From Primulina eburnea (Eukaryota > Streptophyta > Magnoliopsida > Lamiales > Gesneriaceae), in NCBI RefSeq assembly GCF_022965805.1, contig NC_133103.1, positions 50,108,386-50,172,385 of the forward strand: a stretch of DNA of 64,000 nt. Reading direction: 5' to 3'. Positions 45,182-57,487 of the stretch are shown here, one piece after another. Position 1 is the stretch's first letter, and each line of letters begins with the position of its first letter. The translations under genes were made by a program, and so were the position numbers. The notes beneath the pieces were generated by a model. It ran no database searches. It worked only from the letters and a program-made list of their open reading frames with translations, and had not been told where the DNA came from.

Positions 45182-46191
45182 TGTTGAGAATCGAAGTTGA
45201 GTTTAGAGGGGGGGTGAATAAACTCAACTCGTTTTTCATTCTGATGAGGTACTAAAATCCTGTTAAGGATAGTAGTTGATCTTGTGCGAATACTTTCACC
45301 TGATTACAATAAAACGTGCGGAAACAATCTGATGAAGTAGTTGAAAAACAATAAAACAGTAGGCAGCAGTTGTTTATGGAAGTTCGAAGATAAACTCTTC
45401 TACGTCTCCCCTTCTTCTGTTTCCAGAAGGTATAACTAAAAGACTTTGGATATTACAGTACAACACTTGTACACACCCACTTCAGAAAGACTTACACCTC
45501 AGCCTACTGAAACTCTTAGTTTCTCAAGTCACAAGAATGCGAAACACAAAGTTCTGAAAAGACTCTTTTCAGATTACAGACTCTTCTGATAAAGTATAAG
45601 TGCAGTAAAGATCGTGAAGAGTGTAAGAATTAGTAGCACAAGATGATCTACAAAAGATCATATATAAGCTATGAAGCGTGTGCTACTTTTCTTTGTGTTG
45701 AACTTTTAAAATGCTCAAGGAATTCTGATATTTGTTTGATAAGAGAATAGCTTTGTTCCTTGAAAATGATATTATGCGAAGTGTAGTGTCGAACAAGGAT
45801 TTGATCCAAGTATATATAATCGACTGAGTTCAACGTTCACAATCAGAGAAGTCTTCAGATAACTGATACAATCAGCTTTATTACCAAAACAAGTTCCTGC
45901 AGAAAAGCTATAAAACAATCAGTCTTGTTTTATACTTAATTGGGTAATATGCATTAAATGACTCCGTATAGTATTTAATGCTGCAATTAATACTAGTACT
46001 AGGAACTTTTTAACGGTAACAATTAAGATAGCAACGTTAGAAAACGTTCTCTACTGGTTTTGAATTGTTATCCCTTTTCTACTGGTTTAGTTTAACTAGA
46101 ACAGCAGCTACTGATAAGTTTATTCTGTTGTTCTGGTCTGCTGGTCTACTGGTTTTAGTTATCATCGCCACAATAAAATTCATGTCTAACA
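45182..46191 (-). repeat. 5' LTR of the SIRE-like element
   Basis: It is nearly identical to 27667-28675, with the GTTTT duplication beyond it. On the minus strand it carries promoter and start signals for the element, though I cannot mark a TATA box with certainty. Confidence 0.94.
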
Positions 46192-46640
46192 GTTTTCGTT
46201 TCAAAAGCATTTTTTTATTTAAAAAGTAATTTTTTGTAATATATGCTTACCTGATTAAAAAATTTTAATTTTTATGTCAAAATTATTACTTTGTAATATA
46301 TTCTTACTTTTATGTCAAAAATATTAGTTATTACAGTAAAAAATTTACTTCTTATTATATGTTTATTTGACTGAAAAATATTTTCATTTTTTATGTCAAA
46401 AGTATTAGTTTTCATTGTAAAAATATCATTTTTATAATAAGTGAGAAAAATTTAGTGTCAATTAAGTTATGAAATAAATTAATACTTTTTATATATAATG
46501 TATTCGTTTTTATACTAAATGTATTTCTTTTTATGTCAAATGTATTAATTGATAATGTATGTTTACTTGACTCAAAATAATTATTTTTATGTCAAAAGTA
46601 TCATATTTCACTTCAAAAGCATTATATATCAAAATTAGGG
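46192..46640. repeat. degenerate tandem array, split by the SIRE-like insertion
   Basis: Units containing TTTTTATGTCAAAAGTATTAG recur at uneven spacing (near 46275, 46313, 46395, 46531 and 46589). Matching pieces lie on the far side of the element at 27600-27666. There is no coding content. Confidence 0.65.
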
Positions 46641-46755
46641 AAAATTTCAATTTTAATCTTTTAGGTTGGCATGTTTTAATCTTAGTCATGTAACTTGTTA
46701 AAATTTGGTTATGTTAAAATATTGACTATGTTATTTTAAATTTTCTAGTCTGTTA

Positions 46756-47451
46756 GGCATAGTTTGGTACACATGATAGGTTAAACATGTGATAAATAAT
46801 ATAAGGATAATTTAAGGATAAATAAGAAGTAGGATATTATGTTTAATGTTTGATATGATTTTAATAAAAGTGATTAAATTTATATATTAGATTGTAATGA
46901 CAAAATTAACATTATCATAATAAATTTTATAATTTTAAAGTTGTTGCTTGAGTTCATATTTTTTATTTATTCATGCGCCGATAGTGCTTGCATGATTTAT
47001 TTATTTTTACCTAATTTTATATATTATATAATACAATAATTGAGCCCTTGATTTTGTGAGTCAAGTCAAATATCAATTTTTAAGGTTAATTGAGTGATAC
47101 TAATAATTTTATTGAGATTTATAAAAATTATTAATATAATTATCTCGAAGTCATTTATATAATTATCATATTATATAATATATAAAAATAAATAAAAATA
47201 TTTATTTGATTTTAATTTCTACCTACTAGCATAGATTTATAAAAATCATTTATAAATTGAGTTTAATTAAATCATTTGTAGTATATTTAAATTAAAATTA
47301 TCACACCTAATAGAAGGGACATATTATCCCTCTAAAAAATTATTTATCAAGGGCCCATGATAATATCATGAGCTTTTTAAAAATGTACCAAACATGGGAT
47401 AAGGAGGATTATTTATAAATCTCTCCCTTATCCCATGTACCAAACTATGCC
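46756..47451. mobile_element. PIF/Harbinger-type MITE
   Basis: Terminal inverted repeats GGCATAGTTTGGTACA (left) and the same from the right end bound a 696-bp AT-rich, non-coding insert. The target duplication is TTA (46753-46755 and 47452-47454). A TTA/TAA target and GG..GTTTGGTA ends fit Tourist-like elements. Confidence 0.85.
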
Positions 47452-47678
47452 TTAATTTATATATCTTTTCATATGTTTTTAAAATTGTTTAAATCTCAAT
47501 GTTATTAATAATTATACGTAAACTAAATTTTATTATATTTGTTACATTTAAACTGAATAGTCTGTCATGTATATGTATATTATGTTGCTTTTGTGTTCGA
47601 TTGACCGCCACTTACTGAATATTTCACAAAATATTTACTACTGAAAGTTCCGCCCTAGATAAGAATAAAAAAAATCCA

Positions 47679-49146
47679 TGTTAGTTAGAATACTTTTATT
47701 ACCCTAAATTTTGGTGATTGACAAATAATAGCATTGAGCTGTTCCACAATCCAACTGTTTATTGTTTGTAATTTCAGGTTTTCATATCACTGGATCAAGT
47801 TTGAACATTCAGCACTGTTAAGAAATTATTATTACCCAAAATTTTTGGCGATTAACAAAATCAAGATAGCACTTCACTATTTCAGAAAACAACTGCATAT
47901 CTTTTGTGTAACAGGCATCAGTTCAACCGCCTTACTTACCAACCGGAATGCTTCTCAATCGGCCAACGCAAAAAGAGTCTAACCGCTTATACTAAGGATA
48001 TACTAAAGAAGTCTGACCATTTGACCTTCAGACCATTAATAAGTCAACCGCTTAGAGTAAAAGAAGACTCTCAACCGGTTGATTCGAAGACATCATTAAA
48101 GAGGGTTATTTATTGTCTACTTAATGAAAAATATTCTCTGATTGGTTTAGGAAGTTCAATAGTTTGCACCGCTTCAAACTTGACTTGCTCCTATATCAGT
48201 CCCAAAAATGATCTGCATTTATGTCATTATCACAGAAGGAAAATATCATTTATCTTGCAAAGGTCTGAGGATAAAAGCAGTTGCAATAAACAGCAATTCT
48301 GCTGCTACTCTTCAGAGAACGAGATTCAAGGCAATCATAGCAAAGAGAATATTTAATGCATATCCGAGGAACATTAAATACGGTTGCAGCTGATAGTGAC
48401 ACATGCTTCCCTCTGCTACAAGTTAACGTTATTTAATCCTTCCGACAGTTGGAACGATCATCTATATTAACAAAGAAGGAAGTGTCCAAGGAAGACATGC
48501 GATACATTATCAAATTCACAACAGTGAAATCATCACAAGCTTGCATACTTTAAATATTCAGAGCGCATTCAGAAGTCTACACACTTCATCGCTTATTAGC
48601 ACGCACTGAAAAAAAAAATATGATTATTCAGGATCATCTTCGTGCTACCAAAACCAATTTATTTTTATCAGTAACATTTCGGTTATTTGATTAAGTTGTT
48701 GAGTCTGGTGAACCAAATGTTCTTAAAATCCAGAATTGTAAAATGATCAATAAGAGTTCCAAAACAGGGAGTGATAAGTCCTGATTGGAGTTGGCTGTTG
48801 CAAAGTGTTTTTGTAAAGCCAAAGTCTTTTAATGAAATCATTCCTGATGAGGAAGAAGGGGTGACGTAGGAGTTTTATATACAAACATCCATAAAAAAAA
48901 AACCACGTGTTTTTACTTCTAGCAAGCACTTACTTTTCACTATATTTATTGATAAGTTTGCCAACAAATTTTAAGCTATCATTAGAAATCTTGCAGTATT
49001 TTTTCGCACTTTACAGTGGTTCATATTTCTAACAAGATTGAGAAGAATTTTTCAACCACATCAAAACGGTTGAAAACCAATTTTAAAAACCAAAACTTGA
49101 AAGAGTTCATTAACCCCCCCCTCTAAACTCTTTCTCGATCCCAACA
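47679..49146 (+). repeat. solo LTR of a second SIRE-like Copia family
   Basis: It starts TGTTAGTTAG and ends CTCTTTCTCGATCCCAACA. This mirrors the LTR of the element at 27667-46191 in the opposite orientation, which carries a TTTAGAGGGGGG block beside a TTGAGAATCGA end. No internal region follows on either side, and I could not find a clear 5-bp duplication, so a deletion at one edge is possible. Open frames of 60-150 codons here look incidental. Confidence 0.72.
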
Positions 49147-49267
49147 AACACTTTATCAACTTCTGCCATTTATTTGGTATGTATGATGTATATAAGAGAG
49201 AAATATTTGACAAAATGAGGGATGCATTATTCGTCTATTTATAGCATGATCCAGTTACTAACATTTG

Positions 49268-50377
49268 ATATTATATTATATCTTGTAAAAAAATCTATAA
49301 TATTATATACGAAAAATAATAAGCTGGCATTCAATTTCATTCCATTCCATGTAGCGTCAATCATGGCTCATTTTCCGTTGCACAAATATTTATTTATCCC
49401 AATCTCCACTTACACACCTCACTCCACCTCATTATTTTTCCAAAGTTACTAATATTCGGGCAGCGAAAAAACAGTGTCATGGATTATTTTCAGTCAAATC
49501 ATTCAACTCTATCTCAACAGTTTCTAAAAAAGAAAATATTAACAAAACAAACAACTTTAAAATGAAAACAAATGACAAACCACTCAAAATTTTAGCCCTA
49601 ATTTATTTTTTATAAAAAATGGGTCGAGTGGTTTTGGGTTGACGGGTCATCTGATTCCTAATTCAATTAAACCCAAACCTAACCCAAAAAAAAAAAATTC
49701 AAATAAGATTTCAGTCCGACAAGACACGTACCATAAAACCCCAACCCAAACCTAGTATTTTTCGGATAAACAGTGTTGCTGCGCAAATACCGGGTTTGGG
49801 TTGGGGATGGTGTAGTGCAAACTCCAATTACTCATTATTTTTCCAAAGTTACTAATATTCGGGCAGCCAAGCAACATAGTTTCATAGATTTTTTTTTTTA
49901 TTTTTTTTCTTGTTCACTAATTCATTATTTTAAAATTACATTTTAGTCAAACACTAATTTTTTATAATTATGATACGACTTTCATTTAAATATAGTCAAT
50001 TCAAATTACTATATGTAATAATTTCAAATTGAGATATGGCTCGTCATTAATTTTTAAAGTATGATATTACCTCTATTTGAATATAAATAAAATTAATCAT
50101 AAAAAATTATCTATATATATTGATCGTACAACTCCTGCAAAAAGTACTTATTTGATGTATCAGTTTAATTTATTGGGAGAGCTTTATCAAATATGTTCTT
50201 ATGTAGATATAAATTAAATCTTATAACAGTATAAACATCACGTTTTTATTTATATTTTGCAAAAAATTTAAATTACACGTAGTATGAAAGGAGTAATTTA
50301 AAATTTTTTAATAAAAGATTTCAAATAACCAACCGAATGATCTTGTAGCAAACTATAATGATTGGGTTGAGGGATTC
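49268..50377. repeat. duplicated intergenic block, copy B, left part
   Basis: It matches copy A (from 25070) with many substitutions and one extra segment (about 49497-49840) flanked by a repeat of TTTTTCCAAAGTTACTAATATTC. It runs to GAGGGATTC, where the solo LTR and Athila nest begins. The match resumes at 63488. Confidence 0.83.
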
Positions 50378-51294
50378 TGTAAGGTCCAAAATATAATAAA
50401 ATAATCCAACTGCATGTAAATCTAAGAAAAATGAAAAATATATAATTAAATTATTTTAGTTGCATTAATTAAATTTGATAGGCATGTTACATGTTTAAAA
50501 TATGGTTTTCTATTGGAATGCATGAGACTGTGTTTTAAAGGTTATTCGATGCGCGACCGAGGAACGGAGACTGGGGGCTGAAAAAAAATATTTTATTAAA
50601 TGATTATTTTTAATTATTTATTATATGGTATATTTAGTATGTAATTTTCGAAAATGGTGTCTTTTGAGATTTTTTTACATGCGGAGTTATATTTTAAACC
50701 AGTAATCGATTTTAGACAAAAATAAGGACTTTTTGGAGAATCGATTAATATTTTCGAAAACTTTTCTAAACAAGATACTTTTCCTATATTCCAAAGTGCC
50801 TATTATACTAAAATTATTGAGCCTAATTGGCTAACTTAATATTTATATCTAAAAGCTTTGTTCCAAGCCCTTTTATTCCACAAACTCAAGCTCAAACACC
50901 TAGAGTCCTAAGGTTTCTCTCCCTAGCAGCCACAAACACACACCCACACGTCTAAGGCTCTATTCACGTCGATTTTGAATGAGAAAAACGCAGCAAGGAT
51001 CTTACCCGTCTCTCCGGAAACGTCCCTTCACGTCTAGAATTGTTTGTTCGTGCGTGAATCACGCAAAATCACGCCTTATTCCTTCTTTTCTCATAGCTCA
51101 TATGTGTGAAAATACATGTTTGCATGAAAAATATGATACCCTATTATTTATTTTCGTTTTTGTGGCATACACATGGAAACTTGCATTCTTTTGACATGAA
51201 ACTCATTGTATTGATTATTCGCAAGGGGCTGCCAGGTTAGGGTTGATACGGGCTTGATTTTGTGGTGGTTTAGGAGCTATAGATGGGGGCTGCA

Positions 51295-52607
51295 TGATAA
51301 GTGCAAGAATTGCACTTAATTTATATGTTAATTCATTTGATCTATGTAGGTTTTGAACAGAATTACGGTTGTTTTTTGTTGTTTTTGTGTCGTGCAGGGG
51401 ATAAGCGACTATTTGACGATTTAGAGCAAACAGAGGTGCTTTTAATCGTGAAAATGCGATAGACGAGAGCCGCATCACCACAAGATAGTTCTGCAGCGAT
51501 CATTTGTTCGAGAGACAAGCGCCTAGGTGCTACCCAAGAAGCGCCGCGGTGATTTACTGTCGAGGAACACGCTCTTAGGAGCTAAGGAATAAGCGATGTG
51601 GTGCCTAAACCTTCGAAGGCATCACTTACTCAGCGCCATGGTGCTAATGGCGGTGAAACAAGCAATTGGGCTTTCAACTTACGGCCCAGACGAGGAAAGA
51701 AAAGAAAGAACGAGGGTTCAGAAGAAAAGAGTCGCCTTTGAGAGAGCAAACGCACGGGAGAGCAGGAGCGAACACGAGGAGAAGATCCGGAGTGCGAAAA
51801 TCGATCACAAATACGAAGAACGACGGATTTGGGGCCTGAGACGACACTTCGGATTTGTCATTTATTATTTCGCTTCTATACTTTATTGTGTTGCGATGTC
51901 TAAAACTTTGAACATATCTTGTTTTTTTTATTATATTTTGTTATGAACGGATGTAGCTTTGTAGATACGATGATTTGACGTGGTTGTTTATATGATTATG
52001 TTTGGTTTAATTATGTTTCTTGTTTTTGATCACTGCAATTTATTGGCCATAAATTGTGTGTTGTTTGATTAATTCTACAACTCGGGAGAGGGATTAGGAT
52101 TATAGATCCTTATAAACACATCGTTGAATGTTTATATCGTTCGGAAGGTATATAACTTTAGTGAGGCATAATGAGAACATCGTTTGCATTTATCAATGAA
52201 ACTTAGATTTTTATTAGGAATGTTTGAATCCGAGTTTGATTGATACAATTTATTTGTCATTTGAGAAAGGAGGAATAAAACAATTAAGTGTTCTTGGCCA
52301 TTGAATAATTGGAATTCATGAATATAAATTCAATCGGAAATAAATATCGTGGAAACTTAGTGAAATCATTCATCTAGATATTTTCTCTCGTTGATATTTC
52401 TCCAGTCAGCGATTAGTTTAATTATTTATTTGCAGTTAAGTTGTTTTTAAACAAACCAAACTTCTATTGATTTTTCTAAATAAAGTCTTGACTATTTTAA
52501 TTATAAGCACTTATTTATTTTTACATATACTCTTCGTGGGAATGATACTTTACTTACATATATTAAAACTTGACAATCGTGTGCTTGCGAGCAGAAAACG
52601 CGCAACA
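51295..52607 (+). repeat. 5' LTR of the Athila-like element
   Basis: It pairs with 60367-61706. It holds several decayed GCGCC palindromes (about 51490-51650) and an AGAAAAGAGTCGCC block shared with the partner. A short open frame at 51596-51946 looks incidental. Confidence 0.88.
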
Positions 52608-52847
52608 AGTTTTTAGCGTCGTTGCCGTGAACTGTCAAAATTTGAATTTATATCAGTATTATTAACAATTTGTCTGGATTTTAATTTAGAGTTATTTTTT
52701 TGTTTTATTGTAATAATTACTGCTTTGTTCATTTTTTTTGTTTGACAGTGAATGCTAAGATCGCAAAGCCTGGACTAGCTTATTTTTTATCCGGAGGTCG
52801 AAAGAACTGCGAAAATACTAAGAAAAGCGAGAAGGGGAGCAATCCAA

Positions 52848-54367
52848 GTGATGACCGAAAACAGAGAGAATGACAGGCATAACCTGCCAGAGGCTATACC
52901 TATCAGAGATCACTTACAACCAGTGATCAATAATTATTGCTCTGGCATTGCTCGAGGGACCATCAACGCAAATAATTTCGAGTCGAAGCCTGCTCTGATC
53001 AATATGGTTCAGCAAAACCAGTTTGCTGGAACTGCTACTTCTGATCATCAAGGTCATTTGAGGATTGTCTTGGAGATCATGGATACGGTAAAAATTAATA
53101 ATGTTCCTGACGATATTATTAGATTGCGTTTGTTCCCATTTTCTCTCAGGGACCAAGCAAAAGGATGGTTCAAAAACTTCCCTTGGGAAGGATCACGACA
53201 TGGCAGGAGCTGGCGATGAAATTTCTGGCCAAGTACTTTTGCAAAGTCTGCACTGTTGAAGATTGAGATTAATACTTTCAGGCAGACTGACTTTGACCAG
53301 CTTTATGAGACATGGGAAAGATACAAGGAGCTGTTGAAAAAGTGCCCGAATTGCGGCTTTGAAAATTGGGTACAAATTGAATTATCATACAATGGGTTAC
53401 ATGGGCAAACATGAGGAACAGTGGATGTAGCTACTGGTCGCACGATCTTTGCCAAATCTCTTGAGCAAGCTTATGACTTGCTTGAGCAGATGACTATAAA
53501 TTGTTACCAGTAGCCGTCTGAGAGGGCATGAGTAAAGAGGACAGCTGTAATTTATGTTGTGGGTCCTATTACGTCATTCACTGCTCAAGTATCTGTGCTG
53601 ACCACACAAATAGCAGCTATGAATAAGGTGAGCACAGCAGAGACTGAGGGTCCATCGATTGTTGCTGAAGAACCATCTATTCCTGAAGAAGCTCGGTACA
53701 TCAACAACAGGAACTTTGGAGGCTATGGAGGATATCGAGGTAACCCTCTCCCTAACACTTATCATTGTGATCTGATAAATCATGAAAGTTTTTCATATGC
53801 GAATAATAAAAATGTGTTGAATCTTCCACCGGGGTTCAATACATCAAAGAAGGAAGGAAACCTTTGTTTGAAGATTTAGTGGGAACGTTTGTTGCTGAAT
53901 CTGGAAAAAGGATGGCAAGTACTGAGTCTCGTCTTGACAATATGGAGACTCACATAGGAAATATGGGTGACACGATGAAATCTTTGGAGACACAAATCAG
54001 ATAGCTAGCTAAAACATTGAGAGATCAAAACAGGGGTCAATTTCTGAGTAACACGGAATTGAATCGAAAAGAGCGGTACAAGGCAGTCACTCTGAAGAGT
54101 GGAAAAGAATTGGAGGTACAAAGTCCCAAAGGGAGAGTGGAAAGTGAGAAGACAGTTGAAGAAGGTGAAACTGAGAAATCCAAAGCTGAAGTTGAAGTTA
54201 AACGACCTCCTATATTGAAAGCAACTCTTCCATATCCTCAGAGGTTCAAAAAGAAGAATTTGGATGATCAGTTTGCAACGTTCCTAAATATTTTCAATAA
54301 AATTCACATCCACATACCATTTTCTGATGCTTCGGGGCAAATTCAGAATTATGCAAAAATTCATTAA
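52848..54367 (+). pseudogene. Athila-like gag, broken
   Basis: The N-terminal gag core reads NNFESKPALINMVQQNQF, then VKINNVPDDIIRLRLFPFSL, then a frame change near 53205. Later blocks follow in other frames: RQTDFDQLYETWERYKELL near 53280-53335, and AVTLKSGKELEV near 54085-54120, which is typical of the gag-protease link. At least three frameshifts and several stops divide it. It would form the particle shell. Confidence 0.87.
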
Positions 54368-54584
54368 AGATGTGATATCTAAGAAGAGGAAGCTGCAGGA
54401 GTATGAGACTGTGAGGTTGACTAAAGTGTGTAGCGCCATTCTACAAAAGAAGCTGCCAAAAAAATTAAAAGATCTAGGGAGTTTTAATATTCCTTGTTTT
54501 ATTGGTGGTTCTAAATGTAGTAGAGCTTTATGTGATTTAGGAGCAAATATTAATTTGATGTCATTTTCTATTTATAAGGAATAA
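54327..54584 (+). pseudogene. Athila-like protease segment
   Basis: The segment reads FIKDVISKKRKLQEYETV and later FIGGSKCSRALCDLGANINLM, the Athila aspartic protease with a DLGA active site (in DTGA form in most gypsy elements). It stops at 54584 where the RT core should follow. Confidence 0.85.
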
Positions 54585-54589
54585 GGAGC

Positions 54590-55276
54590 TTTCCAGGACA
54601 TGCAGGGTTTTATCGTATATTTATTAAAAATTTCTCTAAGATCACTAAACCTCTTTGTAATTTACTTGAAAAAGATTCTGCTTTTATATTTGATGATGAT
54701 TGTTTGCAGGCATTTGAGAAGATCAAGAAAGCATCAGTGACTGCACCGATTATGATAGTGTCGGACTGGAATGAGCCCTTTGAGCTAATGTGTGATGCGA
54801 GTGATTATGCAGCGGGCGCTGTCTTGGGCCAAAGAAAGGAAAAGATGTTTTGGGCAATCTACTACGCAAGCCACACAATGGATGCCGCACAGAAAAATTA
54901 CATTACGACTAAGAAAGAGATGCTTGCAGTAGTGTTTGCCTTCAACAAATTCAGGCCCTATTTTATAAGCACTAAGGTAGTTCTTTTTACTGACCATGCA
55001 GCTATTCGCTACCTATTAGCCAAGAAGGATGCAAAACCACGCTTAATAAAGTGGATTTTGCTACTACAAGAATTTGATTTCGAGGTCAAAGATAAGAAAA
55101 GAAGTGAGAATCAAGTGGCTGACCACTTTCCGAGACTTGAGCTGGAGGAGAAGAAAGAAGAGGGAGCTATACAAGAAACATTCCCGGACGAACAACTCTT
55201 TGAGGTAAACGCTGTACTTCCTTGGTTTGCAGATATTGCGAATTTTTTGCTTGTGGTACCCTTCCTCCAGATTTGA
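54590..55276 (+). pseudogene. Athila-like RT thumb and RNase H, joined directly to protease
   Basis: It opens with [18 protein letters not shown], the end of RT, followed by RNase H ([39 protein letters not shown] and an [10 protein letters not shown] end). The RT palm with its catalytic aspartates is absent, since the protease ends about 6 bp before. This is a clean deletion of over 1 kb. Confidence 0.88.
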
Positions 55277-56493
55277 GCCATCATCAGTTCTTCCATGATA
55301 TCAAAATTTTCTTTTGGGATGATCCTTTAGTTTATAAGAGATGTGCTGACCAAGTTATTAGAAGATGCGTGGACGGTGTCGAAGCACAGGAAATTCTAGA
55401 GCAATGTCATTCTTTACCGTATGGTGGACATTTCGGAGCATCACGAACAACGGCTAAAGTATTGCAATATGGTTTTTATTGGCCTAATTTGTTTAAAGAT
55501 AGCTATACCCTAGTGAAATCATGCGATAGATGCCAGAGGTTAGAAAACATCTCTAGGCGTCATTAATTACCACTGACAAATATTTTGGAAGTGGAACTTT
55601 TTGTCATCTGGGGCATAGATTTCACGGGACCCTTTCCCCCTTCTTTTGGTAATTCTTACATTTTGCTAGCCATGGACTATGTCTCAAAATAGGTGGAAGC
55701 AATTGCCACTAATACTAATGATGCTCGTGTTGTAGCTAAATTCGTGCATAAGAATATCTTAACCAGGTTTGGAAAACCGAGGGCTATCATAAGTGACGAA
55801 GGTACGCATTTTTGCAATAAAATTTTCAACTCACTTTTGGATAAATACAGTGTGAAGAATAAAGTGGCACTAGCATATCATCCTCAATTGAATGGACAAG
55901 CTGAAATATCCAACCGGTAAATTAAACAAATATTGAAGAAGACTGTCATTATTCACTGGAAGGATTGGGCACTCAAGTTGTATGATGCGCTGTAAGCGTA
56001 CCGAACTGCATTCAAGACGCCTATTGGGATGTTTCCCTATAGGCTGGTTTTTGGTAAAGCATGTCACTTGCCGCTAGAATTGGAGCACAGAGCATTTTGG
56101 GCAGTAAAGAAGTTGAAATTTGATTTGAAGGCTTCTGGAGACGTCAGAAAATTGCAGTTAAATTAGATGGAGGAATTTCAAAATGACTCATATGAGAATG
56201 CCAAAATCTACAAACAGCAGACCAAGAAGTGGCATGACAGACTCATTGTACGAAGGGAGATCAAATCGGGACAACAAGTACTATTATTCAATTCTCATCT
56301 GACGTTGTTTCCTGGTAAGCTGAAATCGCGTTGGTCAGGGCCATTTGCTGCAGAGACAGTGTATCCTCATGGAGCTATCGAGCAAAAGTGCAGTGATGGA
56401 AGAACCTTCAAGGTAAACGGACAGCGAGTTAAGCCTTACTATGGGACCGAAGTAAAGAGTATCAACATTGTTAGTTTGAGTGAACCGAACTGA
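55222..56493 (+). pseudogene. Athila-like integrase, broken
   Basis: The zinc-binding HHCC region lies near 55420-55540 (GGHFGASRTTAKVLQYGFYWP, CDRCQR). The core has GIDFTGPFP (first Asp) near 55615-55640, SDEGTHFCN (second Asp) near 55790-55820, and a YHPQLNGQAE stretch with the third acidic residue near 55875-55905. The C-terminal part (LKSRWSGPF near 56320-56345) includes the GPY/F motif. Stops near 55563, 55690, 55918, 55994 and 56164 disable it. Confidence 0.88.
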
Positions 56494-57487
56494 GCAGAAT
56501 GGTGGCATTCGGGCTGACGATATTAAACCAAGTGCTTGTTAAGAGGCAACCTAATATTGCTTTTGTTATTTTATTCATTTTCTGTAATATAATTGCTTTA
56601 TGTTCTCTAATTTTATTAAATTATGCATGTGAAGATTTGACATTGATATGTGTTTTATTATGCAGGCAATGCGTCAAAAAGCGCCTAGGCACCATGCATG
56701 AAGCGCTGCAGCACCAAATTTGCGCAAATTAAGTGCCTAGGTGCTACCTTCAATCACCGCAGCGCCTATCCACCCGAGAAGAAAGCGCCTAGGCGCTCAT
56801 AATTCAGCGTCGTGGCGCTAAAATGCGAGAACCCAGTGCCAAGGTGCTCATAATTCAGTGTTTTGGCGCTCAAATGCGAGAATCAAGCGCCTAGGCGCTT
56901 CACACTTAGTGCCGAGGCGCTAGACTGCCGAAGAAACAGCGCCGCGGCGCTAGTTCGTGTTTTTTTTAAAAAAAATTGAGGTTTACAGATCCATTTGTGC
57001 TATCCTAACAACAGAAGCACTGCGGCTTCTCTCATCCACCACCAAGAATTCGCCCCTCATAAATCCTCCGCAATTTCTCCTTCAAAACACCACAATACAC
57101 CACACAAATCATCCTCAAACCAAATCCACCAAAATTTCTCACTCCTAGACACCCTTTTGGCTCAAAAACTTCAAAGAGTGTTCTTCAATGAGCCAACACC
57201 GGACGAATTACAAGCATATTCTGGGTACCCTATCACAAGGTAATCATTTTTGGTATTGTAAATTTTCAATATCATGTTAAAATTTGAAGGAATAGGGTTC
57301 TAGAGTTGGTGTACACAAGGTGTTCGTTAAATGTTCTTAGTGACTTCATTCTCAAGTGTTGTTGGATTGGGAATATTGCATGTTAGTTGATTGACTGATT
57401 TAATATTTTGGGTGTTGTTTTGTTGGAATATTATTTGAGTTGTGGGTGTAAAATTGTTGTTGAGCAAGGTTTTTATTGAATTGAAAT
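56494..57487 (+). other. spacer with GCGCC palindrome array, upstream of the envelope-like ORF
   Basis: At 56670-56955 there are about ten decayed units centred on GCGCCTAGGCGC. Three are perfect 14-bp palindromes (56784-56797, 56886-56899, 56938-56951). No frame is supported. AT-rich sequence follows up to the envelope-like ORF. Confidence 0.8.

Larger units (their letters stand above)
27667..46191 (-). mobile_element. near-complete SIRE-like Copia retrotransposon with nested insertion
   Basis: LTRs of 1009 and 1010 bp (27667-28675 and 45182-46191) begin TGTT and end AACA. They are flanked by a 5-bp target duplication GTTTT (27662-27666 and 46192-46196). On the minus strand: 5' LTR, tRNA-Met primer site (45179-45168), gag, protease/integrase, RT-RNase H, a long spacer, two extra ORFs, a polypurine tract (28690-28676) and the 3' LTR. 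The Copia domain order plus extra downstream ORFs fits the SIRE/Maximus lineage. By eye the LTRs differ by roughly 2-3 percent, suggesting a fairly recent insertion. Gag is split by the nested element at 37281-44370, and pol has a few stops. Confidence 0.95.

Noticed and set aside
47904..48356. 150-codon frame in the solo SIRE-like LTR
   Set aside because: Lies inside an LTR with no domain or conserved motif. Open by chance.
49600..49800. AACCCAAACCTAACCC runs resembling telomeric repeat
   Set aside because: The unit is irregular and does not match the plant TTTAGGG array. It is better read as a short low-complexity insertion in copy B.
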